Shown here: positions 1 through 6,898 of the stretch, in pieces
How positions within the stretch are numbered: position 1 is the first letter of the stretch
Layout: each line of letters starts with the position of its first letter
Assembly: GCA_030666115.1 (NCBI GenBank)
Contig: DAOUYM010000019.1
Span: 1 to 11,688, forward strand
Source: Candidatus Aenigmatarchaeota archaeon
GTDB lineage: Archaea > Aenigmatarchaeota > Aenigmatarchaeia > QMZP01
Length of the DNA stretch: 11,688 nucleotides
Direction of reading: 5' to 3'
The notes under the pieces: generated by a model
Told to the model about the DNA's origin: nothing
Seen by the model: only the letters and a program-made list of their open reading frames with translations
Databases searched by the model: none
Position numbers and translations under genes: made by a program

Positions 1-495
1 GAGAATGACAACGAGATCGGGACAGAGGAGAAACTGAAGGCCCATCAGAACGGCGGCAAGCTTCACAGAGCGTTTTCGATATTCGTTTTCAATGACAAGA
101 AGGAAATGATGCTTCAGAAACGGGCTGCTTCCAAGTACCACTTCGGTGGGCTCTGGACCAACACCTGCTGCAGCCACCCGAGGACAGATGAACCGATAGA
201 GGAGACAGCGAGAAGAAAGCTCAGGCAGGAGATGGGCTTCGACACCGAGCTGAGGGAACTGTTCACTTTCATCTACAAGGCGACTTCTGAGAACGGCCTG
301 ACTGAACACGAACTGGATCATGTCCTGATTGGAAAGTTCGATGGCGAACCTGAGCCTAATCCAGAGGAGGCTGATGAGTGGAAATGGGTCAGCCTGGAAG
401 AACTCGAAAAGGATGTTAAGGAGAACCCGGACAACTACACGCCGTGGTTCAAGATCGCACTGGAAAGGATAATTTCTGAGAAGGATAGGATTTAA
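1..495 (+). CDS. idi: Isopentenyl-diphosphate delta-isomerase, type I (Nudix), 5'-truncated by window edge
   Basis: Interconverts IPP and DMAPP, supplying the allylic starter for isoprenoid chains of archaeal lipids; cytoplasmic. The reading frame is open from base 1, so the first ATG inside (106) is not the start: the upstream codons read ENDNEIGTEEKLKAHQ and then LHRAFSIFVF, the conserved N-terminal part of type I IDI. The WTNTCCSHP motif holds the catalytic Cys (second Cys, codon 169-171) and a metal-binding His. A Nudix-like helix follows (EETARRKLRQEMGF), and the EHE pair at codons 304-312 matches the catalytic and metal Glu residues of the E. coli enzyme. The C-terminus is complete (TAA). 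Probably only a few tens of residues are missing. Most archaea use the unrelated FMN-dependent type II enzyme, so the type I form is notable. It converges on ftsY with a gap of 17 bases. Confidence 0.95.
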   Translation, partial: ENDNEIGTEEKLKAHQNGGKLHRAFSIFVFNDKKEMMLQKRAASKYHFGGLWTNTCCSHPRTDEPIEETARRKLRQEMGFDTELRELFTFIYKATSENGLTEHELDHVLIGKFDGEPEPNPEEADEWKWVSLEELEKDVKENPDNYTPWFKIALERIISEKDRI

Positions 496-512
496 TTCCC
501 TTTTGATTTCCT
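496..512 (+). terminator. Possible T-rich terminator between convergent idi and ftsY
   Basis: The 17 bases between the two convergent stop codons are pyrimidine-rich on the + strand, with runs TTCCCTTTT and TTTCCTTT. Archaeal transcription commonly ends at T-rich tracts without a hairpin. There is no stem-loop, so this rests on base composition only. Confidence 0.3.
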
Positions 513-1733
513 TTAGGACAGCATGTCCTTCACGAATTTCTTTGGGTCGAACTTGATTATATCATCATAGCCCTGGCCGGTTCCTATGAAAAGGATGGGC
601 TTCTTTATGGCGTAGCACACCGAGAGAATTGATCCGCCCTTCGGGTTGACGTCTGTCTTGGTCATGATCACGGAGTCGACACCAACCGCTTCATGGAACC
701 TCTCTGCCTGCTCGACTGCATCGTTCCCTGTCAGTGAGTCAACCACCAGAACCTTGAGATGCGGGTTGTTGACCCTTATCACTTTCCTGAGCTCGTCCAT
801 CAGGTTCTTGTCTGTGTGCATCCTTCCTGCTGTGTCAGCCAGTACCACATCATACCCATTGGACTCAGCGAATCTCATCGCATCGAATACGACGGCAGCT
901 GAATCCGACCCGTACTGGTGCTTTATCACACGAATCCCGAGCTTCTTTCCATGGACCTCAAGCTGCTCGATGCTGGCTGCCCTGAAGGTATCGCCGGCTG
1001 CCAGGACGACCTTCTTGCCCTTCTTCATCATGTACTTCGCCACCCTTGCTATGGATGTGGTCTTTCCTGAGCCATTGAATCCCAGGAAAACCATCAGGAG
1101 CGGCTTCTTCTCCTTTGCCATCTTCTCCAGGTTAATATCGCCCTGGTTGACTATCTCAAACAAAGTGTCCTCAAAGACCTGGGCCACGAACTTCGATGCC
1201 TGGCTCCTCTTTATAGGCTTCTCCACCAATCGTTCCTTCAGGTTCTTGCGGAAGAAATCCAGAACCTCAACCGCCACGTTGTTGGTCATGAACTCTGTCT
1301 CGTTCTCATCAAAGAAATCATCAATGTCCCTGTTGGTCAGTCGCCTTGTCGTGATCTTCCTTCCCAGCCCGAAGAAACCCCTCTTCTCCTTCTCCTCTTT
1401 CTCCGGCTCCTCAACCGGTTCCGGCTCTTCCTTAACCTCTTCGGCCGGCTCTTCTTTTGGCTCCTCCTCGATCCTTTCTGTCTCTTTCTCTTTTGGCTTC
1501 TCTTCTTTTTCTGGTTTCTTCTCGGTTTTCTTCTCTGGTTTCTCCTCGATTCGTTTTTCTGGCTTTTTCTCTATCTTTTTCTTGGGTTTCTTCTCTATGG
1601 GTTTCCTCTTCTCCTCTACCTTCTTCTCGATTGGCTTCTTTTCCTTCTCTTCCTTCCTGACCCCGGGCTCTTCTGCTATCCTGACTATCTTCTTTATGGA
1701 GTCCTTGAGGCTTTTCTTTAGTCGACCGAACAT
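513..1733 (-). CDS. ftsY: Signal recognition particle receptor FtsY with long charged N-terminal domain
   Basis: SRP receptor GTPase that docks SRP-ribosome complexes at the membrane for co-translational insertion. The 406 residues split into a Lys/Glu/Pro-rich region (about 20-118, degenerate KPIEKK/KPEKK repeats) and an NG domain (from about 130). GTPase motifs are complete: P-loop GFNGSGKTT (218-226), DTFRAA (248-253), DTAGR (300-304), TKTD (358-361), GGSILS, and the C-terminal GTGQGYDDI and FDPKKFVKDML typical of FtsY. The start MFGRLKKSLKDSIKK matches the usual amphipathic membrane-targeting helix, and a TATA-like box sits upstream. The low-complexity region creates a long antisense open frame, which is a shadow. 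The many membrane-anchored proteins encoded nearby would need this pathway. Confidence 0.97.
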   Translation of the reverse strand: MFGRLKKSLKDSIKKIVRIAEEPGVRKEEKEKKPIEKKVEEKRKPIEKKPKKKIEKKPEKRIEEKPEKKTEKKPEKEEKPKEKETERIEEEPKEEPAEEVKEEPEPVEEPEKEEKEKRGFFGLGRKITTRRLTNRDIDDFFDENETEFMTNNVAVEVLDFFRKNLKERLVEKPIKRSQASKFVAQVFEDTLFEIVNQGDINLEKMAKEKKPLLMVFLGFNGSGKTTSIARVAKYMMKKGKKVVLAAGDTFRAASIEQLEVHGKKLGIRVIKHQYGSDSAAVVFDAMRFAESNGYDVVLADTAGRMHTDKNLMDELRKVIRVNNPHLKVLVVDSLTGNDAVEQAERFHEAVGVDSVIMTKTDVNPKGGSILSVCYAIKKPILFIGTGQGYDDIIKFDPKKFVKDMLS

Positions 1734-1771
1734 GTGATCACTACACCTGTGTTTATCAATATTATTCTTCG

Positions 1772-1782
1772 AATATATAAAA
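1772..1782 (-). promoter_or_regulatory. TATA-like box of ftsY
   Basis: Read on the minus strand the sequence is TTTTATATATT, centred about 44 bases before the ftsY ATG. Initiation about 25 bases downstream would give a leader of roughly 15-20 bases. It lies in the 59-base gap between ftsY and the GGGP synthase stop, so ftsY probably has its own promoter. Confidence 0.55.
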
Positions 1783-1792
1783 CGTATGAGAA

Positions 1793-2566
1793 CTAGGATT
1801 TCTTCTCTTTACCGATCTTCTTCGTGAACCCAACCAGCTCTTTTGCTTTTTTGAACGGGTCGTCAGACTTCTGAACCAGTGAGGCGATGTGGATTCCGTC
1901 TGCTCCGGCCTTTATTGTGGTCTCGATATCCTTCAGGTTCTTGCTTGAGCCAGCACATATAACAGGGTGACCCACTGCTTCCTTGACTGCCCTGAACATC
2001 TCCGGAGAGGACGGGCCTGGTGCACCGGATCCCCTTTCAAGTATGGTCATTCTCTGCCCGAGCATCTTGCCTGCGAGGGCATAAGCAACTGCTATGTCAG
2101 GCTTGTGGTAGGGAATGGGCCTTGCCTCACCCACCCATCCGACAGTCTCCCCTGGCTCAACTATAAGAAGGGATGTGGGAATTGGCTCGAGATTGGTGTT
2201 GGATATCACAGAAGCAGCAAGCGCCTGGGCGCCTGTTATCCAGTAGGGGTTCTTGGAGTTCAGGAGGCTCATGAAATAAAGCGCGTCTGCGTGCTTTGAT
2301 ACTCCTCCTATATTCCCCGGGAATAGCACGACTGGTTTGTTTACAGATTCCTTTATCTGCTTAACAGCGTCGTTGAATGCCTCTCCCTCAGCACCTATTG
2401 ATCCGCCTATAAGGATCACGTCTGCGCCTGCTTAATTAAATGCCCTGGCACACTTCACAGGACCGTTATTATTCTTCTGATAAAGCGGGTCTATAAGGCC
2501 GAAGAAAACGACCCCGTCCTTCTCTATGATATCGCGGATGTAGGTTTCAATCTTTCCCATCTTCAT
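1793..2566 (-). pseudogene. Geranylgeranylglyceryl-phosphate synthase, interrupted by in-frame TAA at codon 45
   Basis: GGGP synthase joins sn-glycerol-1-phosphate and GGPP, the first committed step of archaeal ether-lipid synthesis. The full frame from ATG 2566 is 257 codons, the normal family length, and has a Shine-Dalgarno-like TGAGGT upstream. The N-terminal part carries the LIDP motif (25-28); the rest holds ILIGGSIG, VLFPGN, FMSLLNSKNPYWITGAQAL and the signature VEPGETVGWVGEARPIP, then YALAGKMLGQRMTILERGSGA. Codon 45 (bases 2432-2434) is TAA, in the helix between LIDP and AGADVILIGGS. No frameshift is needed: one substitution restores the frame (for example GAA to TAA). A GTG at 2419 could start a 208-residue fragment, but this would lack strand 1 and the LIDP Asp. 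Function is uncertain: a real nonsense mutation, a sequencing or assembly error, or recoding. Family identity is very secure. Confidence 0.88.
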
Positions 2567-2590
2567 GTAACCAACCTCACTAACGCACTG

Positions 2591-2602
2591 ATTCTATAGA
2601 AT
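2591..2602. promoter_or_regulatory. Perfect 12-base palindrome, candidate operator
   Basis: ATTCTATAGAAT is a perfect inverted repeat. It lies about 25 bases before the GGGP synthase ATG, near the expected transcription start of that gene and within the divergent promoter region shared with the epimerase. This position suits a dimeric repressor, but AT-rich palindromes also arise by chance. Confidence 0.3.
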
Positions 2603-2613
2603 TAGATTGGATT

Positions 2614-2627
2614 GTTATTTAAATAAG
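2614..2627 (-). promoter_or_regulatory. TATA-like box of the GGGP synthase gene
   Basis: The core TTATTTAAATAA (2615-2626) is itself a perfect palindrome and reads as a TATA box on either strand. On the minus strand it is about 50 bases before ATG 2566, giving a leader of roughly 25 bases that contains the TGAGGT Shine-Dalgarno-like sequence. Confidence 0.5.
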
Positions 2628-2643
2628 GCATTCATACGAAAGC

Positions 2644-2650
2644 TTTTAAA
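2644..2650 (+). promoter_or_regulatory. TATA-like box of the epimerase gene (leaderless start)
   Basis: TTTTAAA preceded by CGAAAGC (a possible BRE) is centred about 24 bases before ATG 2671. Transcription would start at or next to the ATG, and no Shine-Dalgarno sequence is seen, so a leaderless mRNA is likely. Confidence 0.55.
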
Positions 2651-2670
2651 CCTAATGTTAATCTATTATT

Positions 2671-3594
2671 ATGTTTTTGGTAACAGGTGCAACAGGATTC
2701 TTAGGTCAGAATATAATAAATGAGATAGGCAAGAAGGGTAAAGGCATACGTATACTTACCACGGATCCTGAGAAAGCAAAGAGGATGTATCCGAAATACG
2801 AGGTAGTGAGAGGAGATGTGACAGACCCGAAGTCATTGGAAGGGATCGGTAAGGACGTGGATACGATAATCCACCTTGCAGGACTGGTCTCATATACCAA
2901 GCCAAGGGAAGAACTGTTCAGGGTCAACGTGGAGGGGACAAGGAACATTCTGGAAGCCTGCAGCCCCAACGCAAAGAAGATCATGTTCTCATCCTCTGTC
3001 TCTGTTTATGGAGAGGTCAAAGGGGTAGCGAAAGAGGATTACAAAGGGAAGCCAAAGACCCCATACGGGGAGTCCAAGAAGGAAGCTGAGCGCCTGATCA
3101 GGAATTCTGGTCTGGAAAGCGTGATATTCAGGATAGCTCCTGTCTACGGCAAGGGATCACCATACTGGCTAAAGAACCTGGGATTGCTGGAGAAGGGCTT
3201 CCCTGTCCCAAAGACCACCAACCTCACCCACGTCGCCCACATCTTGAACGTCGTCCAGGCATTCAGGCTCGGGTTGAAGCCAGGTTCAAAGGCGCAGGGA
3301 ACCTACAACATAGCTGACAGCAAGCCTGTTAAGTTCGTGGAGTTCGCAGAGACCCTGATAAGGCTGCTGGGCAACGAACCCAAGACCATGCCGATGTGGC
3401 TGGTCAGATCCCTGGCAAAGATGAAAGGTATGAGCAACTATCTGGACACACTCATCATGAACAGGAACTACAGCATATCCAGGGCAACCAGGGAACTGGA
3501 CTACAAGCCAAGAACCGATTTCAAGGAAGAGCTGAAGAGAATGGTGGACTGGTACATCAAAGAGAAATCAGGCCAGACTGTGAAGAAGGGATAA
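2671..3594 (+). CDS. NAD-dependent epimerase/dehydratase (extended SDR family)
   Basis: Cytoplasmic extended short-chain dehydrogenase/reductase of 307 residues. The Rossmann motif GATGFLG is at 6-12, the acidic strand end reads RGDVTD, IHLAG follows strand 4, SSSVSVYG (107-114) supplies the catalytic Ser region, and YGESK (132-136) is the YxxxK pair. RIAPVYGKGSPYW and the C-terminal substrate-binding half (THVAHILNVVQAF, GTYNIADSKPVKFVEF) are normal for the NAD-dependent epimerase group. Substrate cannot be read from sequence: a nucleotide sugar (GalE-like) is most likely, and a lipid- or sterol-dehydrogenase-like role is possible. The start sits one TATA-to-start distance from TTTTAAA. It is divergent from the GGGP synthase gene and converges on the 958-residue gene with 26 bases between stops, in which no hairpin or T-run is seen. 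Confidence 0.92.
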   Translation: MFLVTGATGFLGQNIINEIGKKGKGIRILTTDPEKAKRMYPKYEVVRGDVTDPKSLEGIGKDVDTIIHLAGLVSYTKPREELFRVNVEGTRNILEACSPNAKKIMFSSSVSVYGEVKGVAKEDYKGKPKTPYGESKKEAERLIRNSGLESVIFRIAPVYGKGSPYWLKNLGLLEKGFPVPKTTNLTHVAHILNVVQAFRLGLKPGSKAQGTYNIADSKPVKFVEFAETLIRLLGNEPKTMPMWLVRSLAKMKGMSNYLDTLIMNRNYSISRATRELDYKPRTDFKEELKRMVDWYIKEKSGQTVKKG

Positions 3595-3620
3595 TCCCCT
3601 CGTGATTGGTTCTCTATGAT

Positions 3621-6497
3621 TTAGGGCCAGGCTACTTTATAATCAATTACCGTTTCGGTACCGGCGTTGACTATTGTTAAGGCCGCTGCTACGAAGAATC
3701 CAGGCACACCCCCAAATATAATTAGGATAGGACCTCCAACTAGGTTTGCTACAGTGGTTACATCTTTCAACCATGTCTGCCCTGCTGTGAAGTGGTGAAT
3801 GCAGTAATTCTTGTTGCCTGTTATGCCGGTTGCCCTTTTCTTGTTACTTAAATCAGTTAGATCTAATATCGTAGCAGGCACGTAACAGCACTTTATATCA
3901 GATGAAATGGATCCAAAGTTCCCGCTGCCATCAATCTCTGACAGGACGTAGAAGTTATCGTCATCCTCACCCACCTCTATGCTGTCCCAGATTCCATCGA
4001 AATCGTCATCAGTGAATCTTATCCTTTCAGATGTTTTGTAGCACCTGTCTTCGGATATGGATAGTGAATGATAATAATTAGTAGCATAGTCTTCCTTTTT
4101 CTCAGGAACATCAGTAATGATTGTTATGTACTCGAATGGTTCTGTGAAAGCATTGCTGTCGGTATCTTTATCGTTAATATTAATTATACAGGTACCAAAT
4201 TCATCCTTTTTTTCATTAGCCCGGCATCTCATCTTAATGTTCTTTAGTTGGGTACTGCCCTTGTACAGTTTTCCTGACCACACGTCATAATCAGCAATGA
4301 TTTCATCGCATATGAGATTGAGTTTTTCCTCTTTATCAACGTGTTTAAGATCGCTTATGTAGTGGACTTCGCCTGTTTCTTTGAGTTTGTGCGGAAGGTA
4401 TATCTTCATTTTAGTCATGTCATATGTATCTTCCCCGGATATTGTCTTGTCCAGTGATTTCACGTGCTCGAAGATCTTCTTGTTCGACATCTTAGAGAAA
4501 GCGACGGTCTTATCATAGGCACCATCGAACAGGAACTCGTCGACTTTCTTGCTAAACGTGCCACATTCCATGCAATTCTTTATTAACATCTTATCATGCT
4601 CATCTGGCGTGACTCCCATCCATGCATATTCTTTGTTATCATATTCTTTGGGTGATTCACAAACCGTTACTCCCACACTCGGGACATAAGAATATTTCTC
4701 ACATACCACACTTTTCCTGTACACTTCGAATTCATTCAGGTAACATGGAGAGACCAGATGAGCATTTTCCAGGTTTGTATAATGCAGGAAGGTTGGTCTC
4801 TTATCCCATTTGACCAGAACAGGACTACCCTCCCATTTACTCTCTAGTGTGTATGTTTCTGCTTTCTCAAAGGGTGATTTCAGTACCATATTGTTTCCCT
4901 TAGGTTCGTATTTCTCTGACATGTTGTCAACCAGCACGGCCACATGATACGCAGTCTCCAATACAGCTCCCTTTATTACCATTCTTGTAATGCCCCTTGC
5001 GGTTAACCTTTTAGATACTATTTCCTTCAGTTTTTCCTTGAATACCTGCCGTCCAATCGCCATCACTCCCACTTTTTTTGCAGCGGTTTTCATTATCGGC
5101 AATGTTACGCCACCCGAAGTCAGCCACGGACTTCCAAGACTTTTGAATGCCTTTGGGAGCAAATTCTTGGCGCCTGTCCCAGCCATCTTAACACCGGTCT
5201 TTACCACAAGACCAAGAGCTTTCGTGGGTGGTAGTATCGAAACCGCTGCTATCAGGGCATGGACCTTCCAGTCCGGTTTGAAGGTCCATGTATTCTCCTC
5301 TATCGGAAACATGTTCCAGTAAAAAATGAACTTGGGATCACCGTAGTTTATTATGTAGGTCTTGACGTCACTGATCTTTTGTGGCAGCTTGAAATCATTA
5401 ACAGTGCATTTCACTGTCTTTATCTCTCTCTCACACTCGTATCTGGGAGTTTTTCTAAAACCGGAGATCACCCTGTCAGTGTCGTCGTAGTTGGGCTCAG
5501 TCTTCTTATTGTAGTAAAAGAATATTTTTTTGTCTTTGTAGAACAGCAGGTTACCCTCGAAGTCAGTACAAACTGTGTCATGTGTACTCGAAGAAATGGA
5601 ATCGCTTTTGTAATCTTGTGCATTGCACATATCCCCTGCCCATTCGGGACCAACACCGTAAGCATCGTGCTTATCATCACTGTTTGCCTTATTGACGCAC
5701 TTGCAGCTGCTGCCCTTTACTGGAAGAACCTCGACATCATTCTTGATTAACTCGTTGTAGAATTTAACAGGTGATATATAGTATGCCGGGCCGCTGTCTC
5801 CGGGCGCATCCATGTTGACATCAACGTTTTCGCAGTTGCTTATCGTTGCCTTACTCGTACCACATCTTTCCTGACATATGTCTTCTGCGTGTGCAGCAAC
5901 TAATCCGAGATTCGATCCCTTTTTACCACTTTCACATTTACAGTCACATTTCACAAGCGTTTTGTCCTTCTGCACCAGGTAATCTTCCATCCTGCCCTTG
6001 TCTGTTATCTTAACTACACAGTCCTCAGTACACGTGCTCTTGCAGAAATCCTCTGCTGAACCAATGTCTGATGCGGCAATGACTATGTTCCCCATGGTCT
6101 GGGGATCAGCTTCCTCGCAACTTACAGTAGCATCAACTTCCATCTTAGCCAGACCAGAGGTATCGACCTGCATACCAGAAACGCCCAGTGGGTTAGTGCT
6201 TGGGGTAGGACCCAACGCAGCCGACTTGAATGTACCCAGACAAGTGCAATCTGAGGGGTCCTTTTTTCCAAGTATTACACAGTCTATAGCGCATCTCAAA
6301 GCAGATGCAGACTGAATGGACATGCTGTACTCTATACTCGTGTCTCCACCCCCACAGAACTGTGGATTGTTTTTACAAAAGGAGTCCCAGAGCCCGCCAA
6401 GGTTCCTGCCTCCACCAACCACGAAAAACAGTATCATTACGCCGAGTATGACAACAAGAAGCAGTTCCACGATCTGCTCCATTTCGAACTCTACCAT
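3621..6497 (-). CDS. Large Cys-rich membrane-anchored surface protein, unknown function
   Basis: Not recognised as a known family. The 958 residues begin with a short acidic stretch and a membrane helix (about 9-28, QIVELLLVVILGVMILFFVV), and end with a second Gly-rich hydrophobic segment (about 916-945), so both ends are probably in the membrane and the middle outside. Three Cys modules follow the first helix, each opening with CxxxC and closing with CxC (69-86, 152-188, 208-267). A basic, hydrophobic/amphipathic stretch lies at about 410-526. DDDFDGIWDSIE (830-841) resembles a DxDxDG calcium-binding loop. There are 34 Cys in total, an even number, as expected for a disulfide-bonded exported protein. 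It is divergent from the pilin-like/peptidase operon across about 60 bases, so a shared role is likely. It could be an adhesin, a scaffold or an effector; nothing in the sequence decides. Confidence 0.85.
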   Translation of the reverse strand: MVEFEMEQIVELLLVVILGVMILFFVVGGGRNLGGLWDSFCKNNPQFCGGGDTSIEYSMSIQSASALRCAIDCVILGKKDPSDCTCLGTFKSAALGPTPSTNPLGVSGMQVDTSGLAKMEVDATVSCEEADPQTMGNIVIAASDIGSAEDFCKSTCTEDCVVKITDKGRMEDYLVQKDKTLVKCDCKCESGKKGSNLGLVAAHAEDICQERCGTSKATISNCENVDVNMDAPGDSGPAYYISPVKFYNELIKNDVEVLPVKGSSCKCVNKANSDDKHDAYGVGPEWAGDMCNAQDYKSDSISSSTHDTVCTDFEGNLLFYKDKKIFFYYNKKTEPNYDDTDRVISGFRKTPRYECEREIKTVKCTVNDFKLPQKISDVKTYIINYGDPKFIFYWNMFPIEENTWTFKPDWKVHALIAAVSILPPTKALGLVVKTGVKMAGTGAKNLLPKAFKSLGSPWLTSGGVTLPIMKTAAKKVGVMAIGRQVFKEKLKEIVSKRLTARGITRMVIKGAVLETAYHVAVLVDNMSEKYEPKGNNMVLKSPFEKAETYTLESKWEGSPVLVKWDKRPTFLHYTNLENAHLVSPCYLNEFEVYRKSVVCEKYSYVPSVGVTVCESPKEYDNKEYAWMGVTPDEHDKMLIKNCMECGTFSKKVDEFLFDGAYDKTVAFSKMSNKKIFEHVKSLDKTISGEDTYDMTKMKIYLPHKLKETGEVHYISDLKHVDKEEKLNLICDEIIADYDVWSGKLYKGSTQLKNIKMRCRANEKKDEFGTCIININDKDTDSNAFTEPFEYITIITDVPEKKEDYATNYYHSLSISEDRCYKTSERIRFTDDDFDGIWDSIEVGEDDDNFYVLSEIDGSGNFGSISSDIKCCYVPATILDLTDLSNKKRATGITGNKNYCIHHFTAGQTWLKDVTTVANLVGGPILIIFGGVPGFFVAAALTIVNAGTETVIDYKVAWP

Positions 6498-6498
6498 G

Positions 6499-6508
6499 AT
6501 ATATATTT
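6499..6508 (+). promoter_or_regulatory. TATA-like box for the rightward surface operon
   Basis: GATATATATT could direct initiation near 6530, giving a leader of about 27 bases that includes GGGGTGA (6538-6544), a Shine-Dalgarno-like sequence 13 bases before ATG 6558. TTATATTAA (6521-6529) is an alternative box with a much shorter leader lacking that site. Confidence 0.4.
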
Positions 6509-6519
6509 GTTTCTCCCGT

Positions 6520-6535
6520 CTTATATTAATTTAAA
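6520..6535 (-). promoter_or_regulatory. TATA-like box for the 958-residue surface protein gene
   Basis: On the minus strand this reads TTTAAATTAATATAAG, centred about 30 bases before ATG 6497. Initiation would fall within a few bases of the ATG. It interleaves with the boxes of the opposite operon, so the two transcripts probably share a control region. Confidence 0.45.
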
Positions 6536-6557
6536 CCGGGGTGAACAATACTTTATC

Positions 6558-6701
6558 ATGGTGATAACCACTGAGAGAACTGCGGGTAGTTTCATAAAAA
6601 TAATGGCCGCCATACTGATCATGATACTCATCGTGGTCATAGTGTTCACGTTTTTAAATCAGATGGGTGTTGTGAACATACAACTTCCGGGATTGAATTG
6701 A
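6558..6701 (+). CDS. 47-residue pilin-like small membrane protein
   Basis: Short charged N-terminus with Thr, then one long hydrophobic helix (about 13-33, very rich in Ile, Val and Met), then a short tail ending QLPGLN. A short positive N-terminus directly before an extended Ile/Val/Leu helix is the layout of archaeal type IV pilin-like proteins; ERTAG followed by SF could be a class III processing site, though it is weaker than in the next gene. The start was chosen at the only ATG in this stretch, which has GGGGTGA 13 bases upstream; an in-frame TTG at 6507 has no support. First gene of the rightward cluster, one base from the next. It shares the C-terminal LPGL motif with that neighbour. 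Could be a structural subunit or a small membrane partner. Confidence 0.7.
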   Translation: MVITTERTAGSFIKIMAAILIMILIVVIVFTFLNQMGVVNIQLPGLN

Positions 6702-6702
6702 T

Positions 6703-6861
6703 ATGAAAAAAGGAGTCGCTCCAATGATGTTGCTTTTGTTGATATCTTTAACTATAGCTGTTATTGTTATTTCCTTAATGTTTTCAGGCACAATGGATAT
6801 AGGCTCATCGCTGACTAATACCATGACAACCCTCATATGCTGGCTGCCGGGACTATGTTGA
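6703..6861 (+). CDS. 52-residue pilin-like protein with class III signal
   Basis: The frame from ATG 6703 to TGA 6861 begins MKKGVAPMM followed by a hydrophobic helix (about 8-27). KKG followed by VAPMM resembles the class III signal of archaeal pilins and archaellins, cut after the Gly by a prepilin peptidase; mature euryarchaeal pilins often begin with a GVSPVI-like sequence. The tail is short (about 25 residues), contains Cys46 and ends LPGLC with Cys52 as last residue. Lying one base after the previous gene, it is probably translationally coupled to it. Much shorter than typical pilins (about 100-150 residues), so a minor or adaptor subunit is possible. No ATPase or membrane platform gene is in this window. 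Confidence 0.72.
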   Translation: MKKGVAPMMLLLLISLTIAVIVISLMFSGTMDIGSSLTNTMTTLICWLPGLC

Positions 6862-6867
6862 TTAGGT

Positions 6868-6875
6868 AAATTTAA
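6868..6875 (+). promoter_or_regulatory. TATA-like box before the 209-residue protein gene
   Basis: AAATTTAA is centred about 27 bases before ATG 6899, in the only real gap (37 bases) inside the rightward cluster. It may supply a second, leaderless start for the five overlapping downstream genes. Confidence 0.45.
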
Positions 6876-6898
6876 GCGACCGCGGATAATTATTTATT

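Noticed and set aside
646..1737. Long open frame on the + strand (363 codons, Ser/Phe-rich)
   Set aside because: It is antisense to ftsY; its Ser/Phe richness is the reverse complement of the Lys/Glu-rich region, while ftsY has complete GTPase motifs.
1793..2419. A complete 208-residue GGGP synthase starting at GTG 2419
   Set aside because: The upstream in-frame sequence encodes the missing first strand and LIDP motif and has a Shine-Dalgarno-like site; the shorter form would lack a key part of the active site. Treated as the broken remainder.
2432..2434. TAA reassigned to an amino acid
   Set aside because: TAA ends idi, ftsY, the epimerase, the 958-residue gene and the M23 gene at family-consistent positions, so it works as a stop here.
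2432..2439. TTAATTAA overlapping the premature stop, equal to an 8-base restriction site
   Set aside because: Most likely coincidence in an AT-rich codon run; no cloning or vector sequence is visible around it.
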